Shown piece by piece: positions 8,646 to 15,940 of a stretch of 64,000 bases of DNA. Position numbers and translations under genes: made by a program. Positions within the stretch are counted from its first letter, which is position 1, and each line of letters starts with the position of its first letter. The notes beneath the pieces are model-generated. The model was given only the letters and a program-made list of their open reading frames with translations. It was not told the DNA's origin and made no database searches. Source of the stretch: Natrialba magadii ATCC 43099 (GTDB taxonomy: Archaea; Halobacteriota; Halobacteria; Halobacteriales; Natrialbaceae); NCBI RefSeq assembly GCF_000025625.1, contig NC_013923.1, forward strand, positions 62,001 to 126,000, in the 5' to 3' direction.

Positions 8646-8723
8646 ATGGCCCGCAAGCCCGGCGGTGCAAACCAATGGGCGTTGCCGACGGACGTGGGCG
8701 CAGGAACTGCACCTATTTCCTAA
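8646..8723 (+). CDS. Very small ORF or fragment, 25 codons
   Basis: It begins MARKPGGANQWALPTDVG, and the same frame is open upstream to a TAG near 8604 (adding TSAEVLRGACVT). It looks protein-like rather than random and may be the tail of a lost gene. The TTATATACG box 60 nt before it would suit a short transcript. It ends exactly where the opposing fragment ends, so at most one of the two is functional. Confidence 0.25.
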   Translation: MARKPGGANQWALPTDVGAGTAPIS

Positions 8724-8960
8724 ATCTCAGCGAGCTTCGCTGCCAGCTCGTCGTACCCCTGTCGCTCTGCATATCTCACAACAGCATTCACTGAGCGATC
8801 TGTCGGAAACGGTTCTCCACCACCCATATAGCCTTCGAACCAGCAGTTCACTCTCGTTCTGACAGTCTCTGCACGATATTGTTGGATGGGCTCGACCGTG
8901 ACTGACTCTTCGAATACCGAACTGAGACGTGGGGATATGTCTGGGATTCGTTGAGTACGT
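8720..8960 (-). pseudogene. 3' fragment of an unidentified gene
   Basis: The reverse strand is open for about 80 codons without any start, ending in a clean protein-like C-terminus (WFEGYMGGGEPFPTDRSVNA, then a helix RYAERQGYDELAAKLAEI and TAG). Its upstream end runs into the dispersed repeat copy B at 8959. I infer that insertion or recombination at the repeat removed the 5' part. The family is not recognised. Confidence 0.35.
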
Positions 8961-9048
8961 TCCTGCAGTGGGTTGTGTTTCGCTGGGTTGACTTGAGTTT
9001 AGTTGTGGCTTTGTGTGGTGGGGGTATCCGTGGTTGGACTACCGTGGG
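8959..9048 (+). repeat. Dispersed repeat, copy B
   Basis: TTCCTGCAGTGGGTTGTGTTTC, a GT-rich middle and GGGGGTATCCGTGGTTGGAC match copy A (6221-6296) and partial copy C (7084-7113). It separates a gene fragment on its left from a hypothetical gene on its right. Confidence 0.6.
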
Positions 9049-9275
9049 TCTGTGTGAACCTCTGAAAAGGAGTGTTCGCAAGATGGTGTCGGGGGTCCTA
9101 CATCGCCTGGTACCGGAAGATTCGCTCCTCCGGAACCGGGAAATCGAAGCGGAGTTTCGACGTTTGGATGTTCTGCAATTATTTGCATCTCATGAACAGG
9201 CTTCGGGGAGCACAGACGCCACGCCGGAGTTGTTTGAGACAATTGCCAACCGAACGCAGGACGACGACCTCGACG

Positions 9276-9291
9276 TGTCCCCAAGGGGACA
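9276..9291. repeat. Perfect palindrome TGTCCCC-AA-GGGGACA, copy 1
   Basis: A 16-bp dyad that lies inside the leader region of the 9353 gene. A near-identical 17-bp copy occurs at 10143-10159, flanking the same gene on the other side. It could be a protein-binding site or an RNA hairpin. Confidence 0.55.
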
Positions 9292-9352
9292 GAGCCGCAC
9301 CTGTATACCTGTCCCCGAAGCATTTATTCGCCATTCTAGACAACTAAGCATC

Positions 9353-9832
9353 ATGAACTCGGATAACGAAGAAACAAACACATCCAATCTTCCCTTTCCC
9401 GACACTCCGGATCCGTCTAACAACGAGGAGTTCTTGGACAAAAGACTGGACACCCTCAGAGAGCGGTATTCATACGAACGACTTTCGGATCTAAGTGCTC
9501 TCCGGCTCGGGGCAATAAGCCCGGACGAAGAAGGTATGTCAGAGAGAGACTTTCTACATCGAGAATTCAGGGACCTCTATGGTCGGTTTCCCGATAAAAA
9601 CAGTAACAATGCCCTACGTCGGGTGGCGTTGGGTGATGATTATCAAGGTTTAGCCCCGCTAACGCTCGAACAGGAGCAACGTATTCACGAATGCCATCAC
9701 GAGTGTAGCAGAAATCTCGACAGAGCACGTCAAGATGCATTAGATCGTGAGGATTTAGCCGGTCCCTTATCGAGGTTCGCTGCGTGGCTGGTTGATTTCG
9801 CAGACGCTGCCACCCCTATCATCCAAAGGTGA
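9353..9832 (+). CDS. Hypothetical protein, 159 residues
   Basis: It starts MNSDNEETNTSNLPFPDTPD and is soluble and highly charged, with a mostly helical prediction (LDKRLDTLRERYSYERLSDL; QEQRIHECHHECSRNLDRAR) and no signal or membrane segment. Family not recognised. The frame is open far upstream (to 8951). I choose the ATG at 9353 because AGCATTTATTC at about 9329-9339 looks like a promoter box directly before it and the upstream part runs through a repeat and a palindrome. The 9083-9350 part of the frame may be a remnant of another gene. Confidence 0.5.
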   Translation: MNSDNEETNTSNLPFPDTPDPSNNEEFLDKRLDTLRERYSYERLSDLSALRLGAISPDEEGMSERDFLHREFRDLYGRFPDKNSNNALRRVALGDDYQGLAPLTLEQEQRIHECHHECSRNLDRARQDALDREDLAGPLSRFAAWLVDFADAATPIIQR

Positions 9833-9908
9833 TGAATTTGAAAACGACATCACACCCTCTGTCTCTCCTCCGCACGTGTAGATAATCAGAACGAGGTCAA
9901 TCACTGTG

Positions 9909-10106
9909 ATGCGTCACCCTCAAGATGACCTACAGATCGTGTCCGCATTAATCGAAATTGCTTGAGACCACGAGGATACACCAACGGAAAATCATGCGCG
10001 TGACCTAGCAAACCAGATCGCAAATCGACACGGACTCACCCCGATCGAGGTCCACCAACTCGAGGATCGCAGCGATGCTCACTTTTGGGACGAAGATTGT
10101 GGCTAA
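9909..10106 (+). pseudogene. Small gene interrupted by an in-frame TGA
   Basis: ATG at 9909 and TAA at 10104 enclose 65 codons in one frame, with a single TGA at 9963-9965 (codon 19). The parts read MRHPQDDLQIVSALIEIA and then DHEDTPTENHARDLANQIAN, with the tail HGLTPIEVHQLEDRSDAHFW. Both sides look like one acidic haloarchaeal protein. A point mutation (for example CGA to TGA) is the simplest explanation. Translation from a later start is possible but no good start is visible. Confidence 0.45.
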
Positions 10107-10498
10107 GGCCAAATGTCCAAATCAACCGCTCCGCCTCCGTACTGTCCCCAAGGGGGACAAGGCCGAAAAATTACACTGCCCCGCCCCGCCTCCGCACGAA
10201 ATTCTCGAGTTGAAGCACATGAAATAGTAGATTGGCCTTGACACAGTCGTCTAACCAAGAGAAGGTGTCTGTCTATCTCGTGAAGATGATTCTACACCTA
10301 CTGAAATAGGGACAAGAAGGACAATTATGCGGACTGATGGTTTCTTTCAACTCAAACTGTAGCGGTTAAGGCTAAAGGTTCACATTTAACTGTTTATCCT
10401 CTGTAGTTCCAATTGAAACGCAACTTCGCACACATGCTAATTTAGAAGAATATGTTTGTGAAATAGAATACAACTGCATGACATTTCCCCAGATGTTT
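10107..10498. other. AT-rich intergenic stretch with palindrome copy 2
   Basis: No gene is seen. It contains TGTCCCC-AA-GGGGGACA at 10143-10159 (the counterpart of 9276-9291) and becomes markedly AT-rich from about 10200 onward. That marks the start of an island whose base composition differs from the rest of the window. Confidence 0.6.
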
Positions 10499-10849
10499 TT
10501 ATCTTTCATTGGTGTCTAAGTCAATATTTTCACCAACCTCCTCAACAAAAACATGAACATAATTAAATGTTTTATCGACCCATTCTCCTTCTTCGTCCCT
10601 GAATTGAAGAAGAGAATAATCACTTCCAACTTTTTCTACTTCATACATATTCATTGAACGCGTATCATATCCCTCTTCATCAGGTTTTTCATCAACAATA
10701 TGTCTCAGAGTAATTCGAGATCCAACTTCTGGGATATGTATACCTTCTGTATCGTCAAAAGTAGCCACAGTCTCATCAGTCGAATTATCTGTGAAAATAA
10801 CCATTTGTGAAACACCAGCAGACTTGTGGTCTGGGTCTTCTTTTATCAT
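10499..10849 (-). CDS. Hypothetical partner protein of an HTH regulator, AT-rich island
   Basis: A 116-residue acidic protein with a predicted beta-rich core (MVIFTDNSTDETVATFDDTE; VGSRITLRHIVDE; MNMYEVEKVGSDYSLLQF) and no known motif. Its ATG overlaps the TGA of the upstream HTH gene (ATGA), so translation is coupled. The AT-rich codon use differs from chromosomal neighbours and suggests acquisition from a provirus or plasmid. The order regulator-then-small-protein with overlap resembles a toxin-antitoxin or phage regulatory pair, but the function is unknown. Confidence 0.6.
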   Translation of the reverse strand: MIKEDPDHKSAGVSQMVIFTDNSTDETVATFDDTEGIHIPEVGSRITLRHIVDEKPDEEGYDTRSMNMYEVEKVGSDYSLLQFRDEEGEWVDKTFNYVHVFVEEVGENIDLDTNER

Positions 10850-11307
10850 GGTGTGACTTCTGTATTTGTGGGGGCATATGCAGCACTATTCACATTGTCC
10901 GAATCATCTTCAGGAGGTGCCTCATCTAATAGGTTTTCTATCTCCGGGTCTGGTAAGTACCTCAACTCTTTATTTATAAAGCTCTGTGAATGTTTAACTA
11001 GTTCAACCCTGAGCTTTCCAAGTAATTTGGAAATTTCCGAATTGTTGTTCAAACTATAGACATCACCCTGAGTCGGAGCTTCAGTTTTTTTGATAACGTC
11101 TATCTCAATTAGCTCTTCAATGTTCCGGTGGAATGTACTCCGGGAGATATCGGCCTGGTCGCTCACCTGCGAAACCGTCAAATCTGAATATGGTCTTTGA
11201 AGGAAAACATCCAATATCTTTGCTCTCCCCTCTCTTGAGAATAAACTCACAAAGGGAGAATCCCGATCACCAACTCCCCGATCAGCAGGTGATTCTTTGT
11301 ACTCCAT
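10846..11307 (-). CDS. Winged-helix transcriptional regulator, AT-rich island
   Basis: A 153-residue protein. Residues 20-85 form a winged helix (FSREGRAKILDVFLQRPYSD, then LTVSQVSDQADISRSTFHRN, IEELIEIDVIKKTE) of the ArsR/MarR-like kind seen in haloarchaeal viruses and plasmids. Residues 90-125 form a helix that may dimerise. It starts at ATG 11307. The next gene overlaps its stop by 4 nt. It probably regulates this short operon and perhaps the divergent gene at 11417. Confidence 0.7.
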   Translation of the reverse strand: MEYKESPADRGVGDRDSPFVSLFSREGRAKILDVFLQRPYSDLTVSQVSDQADISRSTFHRNIEELIEIDVIKKTEAPTQGDVYSLNNNSEISKLLGKLRVELVKHSQSFINKELRYLPDPEIENLLDEAPPEDDSDNVNSAAYAPTNTEVTP

Positions 11308-11416
11308 ATTGGAGACACTACGTCACCAGAGCAATAAAGCTGTTGCGTGAATAGCACAGAGTGTTGCATTGATGTGGGGCTAAAAAATATGACCCTTGCA
11401 CGAGATTGGATGGATA

Positions 11417-11704
11417 GTGGATTTGAGTAAGCAAGAGCACGAAGCTGTGTTTAAATTTGAGGTTATAGCATATCTGCGGACGCGATATTATAACCCCTAC
11501 TCGGTTGATATCCAGGAAATTTATGAGATTTATGACGGGGATATTGGAGAAAACCAAATAGAGAAAGCGATACTCAATATGGATACAAATAGTGATTGTC
11601 CACTGAGGTACAATAAATCAAACAATCGAATATCGGTGAGTAGTACAACCGAAGCGGACAACTATATTGATGAAATAAAGGATCAGATGCCCTATTATGA
11701 TTAA
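11417..11704 (+). CDS. Hypothetical protein, 95 residues, AT-rich island
   Basis: A small acidic, Tyr/Ile/Asn-rich protein (VFKFEVIAYLRTRYYNPYSV, IQEIYEIYDGDIGENQIEKA) with a possible winged-helix-like pattern. Family not recognised. I prefer the GTG at 11417 because AAAAAATAT at 11382-11390 lies about 27 nt upstream, the spacing expected for a leaderless haloarchaeal transcript. A TTG at 11396 is the longer alternative. It is transcribed divergently from the HTH operon at 11307. Confidence 0.5.
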   Translation: MDLSKQEHEAVFKFEVIAYLRTRYYNPYSVDIQEIYEIYDGDIGENQIEKAILNMDTNSDCPLRYNKSNNRISVSSTTEADNYIDEIKDQMPYYD

Positions 11705-11758
11705 GTTCTGATGTTAATATTTATATTTGAATCTCTCGTGCTTCTTTACTCCCAGGGG

Positions 11759-11890
11759 TTACACGTCGGCAAAATCAGTTTCCCGAACATGCACACGAAC
11801 ACCGAGCTGCTGTGTGCATATTTTGAACAGTGCTGTATACTCATTGAGATTGACGATTTTAGCCGGCGTTGCTTCTGATATAGGGTTGTT
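11759..11890 (-). pseudogene. C-terminal gene fragment, family unknown
   Basis: An open reverse-strand frame of 43 codons without a start ends at TAA 11759-11761. It reads like a real C-terminus (ATPAKIVNLNEYTALFKICT, then QQLGVRVHVRETDFADV). It is bounded upstream by an in-frame stop at 11891-11893. It is likely the tail of a deleted mobile-element or regulator gene. Confidence 0.35.
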
Positions 11891-12042
11891 TTATGACCGG
11901 TTCCTTTAATATGAACACTCTGTGTTCACGAGCGACTATTTGCCTCTGAGAACCACCACAGCAGATTCAGCCGATCACATCAACTATACCGGCAACCAGA
12001 ACAGTAACCCTTCAAAATTGGACAACACGAATTGGCCTAGAA

Positions 12043-12312
12043 TCAACCTCCGCTCGTTGACTCTTCTAACTCGTCGGCGTCGAGTTCACCTTCCAGATAC
12101 TTTTTCCCTTGCTCAGTGATCTCGTAATACCCTTCTTCAGGGCACGCTACGAGTCCATACCTCTGGAGTTCTCTCAGTCGGTCACTCACTGTAACGCGAT
12201 GTTTGTCGATGTTCTTCGCAATTGCAGTTGGACCAAGCAGTAACCCGGTGTCGAGAATCTCTAACACTCTGTCGTCAGTCGGATTCTGCATCCAACCTCC
12301 GGGCTTTCTCAT
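12043..12312 (-). CDS. PhiH1-repressor-like winged-helix protein
   Basis: An 89-residue HTH protein: MRKPGGWMQNPTDDRVLEIL leads into a winged helix (LGPTAIAKNIDKHRVTVSDR, RLRELQRYGLVACPEEGYYE, ITEQGKKYLEGELD). Proteins with this start and size are common repressor-like regulators in haloarchaeal genomes and proviruses. An internal Met 7 codons in is an alternative start. A perfect 12-bp palindrome at 12389-12400, about 77 nt upstream, could be its operator. Confidence 0.7.
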   Translation of the reverse strand: MRKPGGWMQNPTDDRVLEILDTGLLLGPTAIAKNIDKHRVTVSDRLRELQRYGLVACPEEGYYEITEQGKKYLEGELDADELEESTSGG

Positions 12313-12388
12313 TAGTTCGAACTCGCAGAACCAGTGCTTACATCCATCGAAATACCAGAATTTGGTTGCTATATCGGAATCTATCTAT

Positions 12389-12400
12389 TACGATATCGTA
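12389..12400. promoter_or_regulatory. Perfect palindrome TACGATATCGTA
   Basis: A 12-bp dyad in the AT-rich gap upstream of the 12312 HTH gene. Small HTH repressors often bind such sites in their own promoter. This is an inference from position only. Confidence 0.3.
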
Positions 12401-12545
12401 GCTACATTTATTACAATGGAGTCTAGAATGATTGTCTAACGGGAGATTCCGTACGTCCAACTATTCGTTGGGAAGTGCGGCAAAATGCGAGTCGGTGGTA
12501 GTGACACCGGCCCGCAGCGGCTCCCGTAATCACGGTACGGAAGCC

Positions 12546-12653
12546 ATGTCCGACAAGCATCCACGGGGCCTTGAAGGTCCCGACCGACCAGACGCATCAC
12601 TCGAGTACCCACCTCATTCCAGCCCCTCGCCAGCGGGTGATCGTCATGCCTAG
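12546..12653 (+). CDS. Possible small ORF overlapping the RuvC-protein start
   Basis: The 35-codon ORF MSDKHPRGLEGPDRPDASLE continues to a TAG at 12651-12653. It overlaps the ATG of the next gene (ATGCCTAG), a coupled-translation arrangement. The high Pro/Asp content is compatible with a real small haloarchaeal protein but equally with leader sequence. No ribosome binding site is evident. Confidence 0.25.
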   Translation: MSDKHPRGLEGPDRPDASLEYPPHSSPSPAGDRHA

Positions 12654-13368
12654 GGTCGCCCCCGAGGTGACTGCCGCCGACCGCACTGCGACCGCGACCG
12701 CGATCGGCGTCGACCTCGGTGAGTACAACCTCTACACCGCCTGCCCGGCCACGATGCCGGACTGGAAGGGAGCCTACGCAATCTGCGGCGACGACCTTTG
12801 CACCCGCCTGGACGAGCTCCGCGCACAGGTCGCCCACCTGCTCGGTAGCGAGTACGACCGCGAGACGATCACCGCGTACGTCGAGCAACGCCGCACCGCG
12901 CTTCTCGAGCGTCTCGACGACGCCGCGCGAACCATCTGCGACTACGCGAGCGCGTACGACCGGCCCGTGCTGGTCACCGAGAACAGCCACTTCGAGCCCG
13001 ATCTCTGGGCGTGGCTGACCGATCCCAACGCCCACCGCGGGACGGCGTGGCTCCTCCCGGCGGCGCAGCTCCGACTCCGAGCCGTCGCCGCCGTGTACGC
13101 CATCGAGGTGACGACCGTGCCGGTGTCCTACTCCTCGCAGGAGTGTCACGCCTGCGGCGTCATCGGCGAGCGCGCCCAGAGTCCCTCGTTTCGCTGCACG
13201 AATCCTGACTGTGCCGTCGGCGTCGTCTCCGCGGATCACAACGCCGCGAAGGTCCTCGCACAGCGGTACTATCCCGGCCAGCGCTGTGCCTACCAGCCGT
13301 CGAACTCAGACACGGCAGCCACAGACACTGCTCCAGCGCCCGTCCCCGACGGTGGTTCACCACAGTAG
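12646..13368 (+). CDS. TnpB-derived stand-alone RuvC nuclease with zinc ribbon
   Basis: A 240-residue protein that matches only the C-terminal half of TnpB, the RNA-guided nuclease of IS200/IS605 elements. The RuvC parts are complete: D23 (AIGVDLGEYNLY), E112 (VLVTENSHFEPD) and D197 (VSADHNAAKVL). A CxxC...CxxxxC zinc ribbon is inserted as usual (C167, C170, C184, C189; ECHACGVIG, RCTNPDC). The N-terminal WED/REC half that holds the guide RNA in TnpB is absent, and the protein begins directly at the first RuvC strand. Keeping the three acids argues against simple decay. Neither a TnpA gene nor flanking element ends is seen. A GC-rich coiled-coil gene follows 200 bp downstream on the same strand. 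A longer TTG start at 12571 is possible but adds a poor tail. Confidence 0.65.
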   Translation: MPRVAPEVTAADRTATATAIGVDLGEYNLYTACPATMPDWKGAYAICGDDLCTRLDELRAQVAHLLGSEYDRETITAYVEQRRTALLERLDDAARTICDYASAYDRPVLVTENSHFEPDLWAWLTDPNAHRGTAWLLPAAQLRLRAVAAVYAIEVTTVPVSYSSQECHACGVIGERAQSPSFRCTNPDCAVGVVSADHNAAKVLAQRYYPGQRCAYQPSNSDTAATDTAPAPVPDGGSPQ

Positions 13369-13568
13369 AACGCCTGCCCCACCGTCACCGAGTGCCGACG
13401 ATCGAACTGGGCCACTGCCACGACTCACGCCCAAATCGCGTACACGTAGATCGGTTATCGTTCGCGCTGCGCCGTCGAGGCCAGCGGCCCCACGGTCTCC
13501 CACGGCACGCCCGCTGTCTCGCCTTCCAACTGCCCACCGACACACCCCACGATACATCCACGATCACG

Positions 13569-14540
13569 ATGAGCACCAACTCCGAGCACGCGACCGCCAC
13601 TGACACAGACACCGGTACCGACACCAATACCAGCACCGTCACCGGCACTGACACAGACGCAAAAACCGCCACCTGCACCAACACCAGCACCGACACCAAC
13701 ACCACCCCAGACGAACCGACCACCCACTCACTCGCCACCGAACTCGAGTCCCTCCGAAATCGACTCGAGACACTCGAGTCCACCCTCGAACAGAAAACTG
13801 CCCGGATCGAGCACCTCGAGCAGGAACTCGACCGCACCCGGGCGGAAAACGAACGCCTCGAGAGCCGCGTGACCGAACTCGAGGAGACGCGAGCCCCCAA
13901 CGAGGCGATCGAGGCACGACTGGACGCCCACGAAAAGAAACTCGCGGCGAACAAAGCGCGCGTCAGCGAACTCCAGGCGCGCGAACTCGAGAAGGGTGCC
14001 CACCTGCTCGAATCCCACGTCGATCCCAGTACAATCGACGTCACCGATGGTCGCCTCGAGCGGATCACCAAGGACGACGGCGCGCAGTACGTCCGCCTGC
14101 CTGAGAGCGATGACCCACTCGAGCGCGGTGGCGACGTCGCCGTTGCCCACGGCGATCTGCTCCCGGTGCAGCAACTCGCGAGGATGGACGACGAGATGCG
14201 TCGTGCGACGACGTCTGCCCTCCCCGTCCGACTCGCGGCGCACCTCTGGAAGGCTCGCACTGATCCGAGCGTCGGCGATAACCCGTGGAAACAGGGGTGC
14301 AAGAACGTCCGCGAGTACGTCACGGCGAGCGACATGAAACACTGGATCCGCAGACAGGAATCGGGGATCAGCGACACATACGCGAAAAAACTCGTCTCGC
14401 GAACGATCGACGCACTCCTCGATCTCTCGCGGAATCGGCTGGCGATCAGGCGCACCAGCCAGCGAAAGAACGGACTCGAGTACACCGAGCGTCGCGTTCT
14501 GCTGCCGGCGGATGCGGCGATTCCAGGTGAACGGCTGTGA
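13569..14540 (+). CDS. Coiled-coil protein with conserved C-terminal (winged-helix-like) domain, partner of the RuvC protein
   Basis: A 323-residue protein in three parts. Residues 1-55 are Thr/Asp/Asn-rich and disordered. Residues 58-140 form a long coiled coil (LESLRNRLETLESTLEQKTA; LEQELDRTRAENERLESRVT). Residues 150-323 are globular, with DEMRRATTSALPVRLAAHLW, NVREYVTASDMKHWIRRQES, YAKKLVSRTIDALLDLSRNR and a basic tail RRTSQRKNGLEY, which looks like a DNA-binding helix-turn-helix. I do not recognise a named family, though the C-terminal domain looks well conserved in style. The ATG at 13569 starts the acidic composition; upstream codons in this frame are Arg/His-rich and unlikely to be coding. 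A 33-bp repeat array begins at its stop codon. Confidence 0.6.
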   Translation: MSTNSEHATATDTDTGTDTNTSTVTGTDTDAKTATCTNTSTDTNTTPDEPTTHSLATELESLRNRLETLESTLEQKTARIEHLEQELDRTRAENERLESRVTELEETRAPNEAIEARLDAHEKKLAANKARVSELQARELEKGAHLLESHVDPSTIDVTDGRLERITKDDGAQYVRLPESDDPLERGGDVAVAHGDLLPVQQLARMDDEMRRATTSALPVRLAAHLWKARTDPSVGDNPWKQGCKNVREYVTASDMKHWIRRQESGISDTYAKKLVSRTIDALLDLSRNRLAIRRTSQRKNGLEYTERRVLLPADAAIPGERL

Positions 14541-14712
14541 CGATTGGGATGCCGCGATGACACGTGGCCGCAACGATCGAGAGAGCCCAATAGCACGTGG
14601 CTGTGACGACCGGTACGGCCCGGTGACGCGTGGCTGTGACGATCGGAATTGCCCGGTGACACGCGTCTGTGACGACCGGTACGGCCCGGTGACACGTGGC
14701 GTCGATGGCTGA
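14528..14712 (+). repeat. 33-bp tandem repeat array, five units plus a partial
   Basis: Units start at 14528, 14561, 14594, 14627, 14660 and 14693 (partial). The best-conserved unit contains TGGCTGTGACGACCGGTACG and GCCCGGTGA. The array begins over the last codons of the coiled-coil gene and runs 170 bp past it. Each unit reads as RGCDDRYGPVT in one frame, but there is no convincing start, so a non-coding role (binding array, RNA, or slippage) is as likely. There are no spacers, so it is not a CRISPR. Confidence 0.85.
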
Positions 14713-15016
14713 GACTGTCGGCGGCAGGCACACGCTACCCTGAGAAGGGATTCGACTCTCCAGACGGGACAGGAATCCAGCGCGATGCGGCTGTCAGTGC
14801 GTCCGGCTACTCGTGAGTCTGTCACTCGATCGGTCGTCGACGGTCCGCACCGAGCGACGGTTCGAGAGCGGCCACTGAAGACGTCAGGTGTCTCCGGGAA
14901 CTGCTGTGTTGTAACGCGCTCTTGTTGAACTCTGTCGGTACAGCGGAGAGTTACTTCCTTCTAACCGACCCATGGAATTCAGCAGATATACAGTACAGCG
15001 ACAGCGTGTGTCAGGT
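14713..15016. other. Intergenic stretch, nothing recognised
   Basis: Between the 33-bp repeats and the next small membrane protein I see no gene or clear RNA. A promoter-like AGCAGATATACAG at 14981-14993 precedes the following ATG by about 25 nt. Confidence 0.5.
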
Positions 15017-15268
15017 ATGGCTGCGCAACGAGATCGGGGACAGGGACGGGAACGAGAACGAACCGTATTGCTGTCGAACCCACCGGTAAAGAACGCTCTC
15101 GTCATCTTCGGTCTGCTCGCCGGTTCGACGTTCGTCGGGGTCTGGGCTGCGGTCGAGGTAACGAATAGTCTCGGTACAGCAGCGACGTGGCTCTGGCTCG
15201 GCATCGGACTGTCTGTGGTCTACCTTCTCAACGATATTGCGAACGGCGTGAAGGACCTCGTCGACTGA
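15017..15268 (+). CDS. Small two-helix membrane protein, unknown function
   Basis: An 83-residue protein with a basic/charged N-terminus (MAAQRDRGQGRERERTVLL) followed by two transmembrane helices (residues about 25-47 and 53-73: ALVIFGLLAGSTFVGVWAAV; ATWLWLGIGLSVVYLLNDI). The charge pattern suggests the N-terminus stays inside. A start 15 codons upstream (14972) is possible; GATATACAG at 14985-14993 favours the shorter, nearly leaderless form. No family recognised. Confidence 0.6.
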   Translation: MAAQRDRGQGRERERTVLLSNPPVKNALVIFGLLAGSTFVGVWAAVEVTNSLGTAATWLWLGIGLSVVYLLNDIANGVKDLVD

Positions 15269-15661
15269 CGCCAGTGATCGTGTGGCTCCCATCCAGCCGT
15301 TTTCGTCCGCTCCCGACCCTACTCAGGACGTTTCTACTGCAACTCCGGCTGCTCGCTGGGGTTCCAGAGGGGTGGTGGAGAGGGAGAGAGAACGGAGCGG
15401 TGAGGTGATCGATCAGTACGCACCAGGTCGTGGAAATCCTGGGTGGCGTCCGATCTGCAGACCCCAGAACGACATCGACCGGGCAAGTCTCTGTCGCGGT
15501 GGGGTCGGCTGGGGCATCCAGCACCGTCGACTAACCGTTCGGTCAATATAGTTTTGTTGCAATCTGCCGAATCTGTTGCTTGTGTCGCACCGAACCCGCA
15601 ACCGAGACGCAATGGTGAGCAATACACACTTTGACCTGACCGCTCTCTGGTGGTACTGACG
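15269..15661. other. Intergenic stretch with TetR-type operator before a dead ABC gene
   Basis: No gene is seen. At 15529-15547 GACTAACCGTTCGGTCAAT holds the perfect core dyad ACCGTTCGGT, with near-symmetric flanks followed at once by ATATAG. This is the usual look of a TetR-controlled export operon promoter in haloarchaea. No tetR gene is present nearby. Confidence 0.5.
15529..15547. promoter_or_regulatory. Near-perfect TetR-type operator overlapping a promoter
   Basis: TAACCG-TTCGGTCA pairs along almost its full length around ACCGTTCGGT, and the TATA-like AATATAG follows immediately. The likely target is the now-broken ABC ATPase gene 115 bp downstream. The regulator is not in the window. 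Confidence 0.45.
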
Positions 15662-15920
15662 ATGACCGCAATCGCTGTCGACGGGCTGACGAAGGAGTTC
15701 GGCGACGTCATCGCCGTCAACGAGTTGTCCGTCACGGTCGACTCAGGGGACCTCTTTGGCCTCCCCGGTCCCAACGGCGCGGGAAAGTCGACGCTGATCA
15801 CAATGCTCTCACCCTCTTGCGCCCGACCGCGGGAACGGCGACAGTCAACGGTCACGATATCCGTGACGAACTCGTCGAGCACTACTCCGGCGGCATGGAA
15901 CGTCGTCTCGAGATCGACTC
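15662..15920 (+). pseudogene. ABC exporter ATPase (DrrA/CcmA type), frameshifted and internally deleted
   Basis: The first 50 codons are a good ABC ATPase start (AVDGLTKEFGDVIAVNELSV, Walker A PGPNGAGKSTLITML). A frameshift near 15810-15816 follows. The other frame continues TLLRPTAGTATVNGHDIRDE, then jumps straight to the signature region HYSGGMERRLEI. That skips about 80 residues including the Q-loop, and the frame dissolves into a 9-bp repeat. Walker B and the H-loop are missing. The normal protein is about 310-330 residues. The permease gene that usually follows is also absent. Non-functional. Confidence 0.8.
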
Positions 15921-15940
15921 GCTCTCGATGCCGCTTTTGT

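Noticed and set aside
14528-14712. Coding of an RGCDDRYGPVT repeat protein
   Set aside because: The frame has no plausible start or ribosome site and begins within the previous gene; the codons simply follow the 33-bp period.
13385-14825. Long reverse frames opposite the coiled-coil gene
   Set aside because: Ser/Arg-rich shadows. The plus frame has a heptad coiled coil and acidic composition expected of a haloarchaeal protein.
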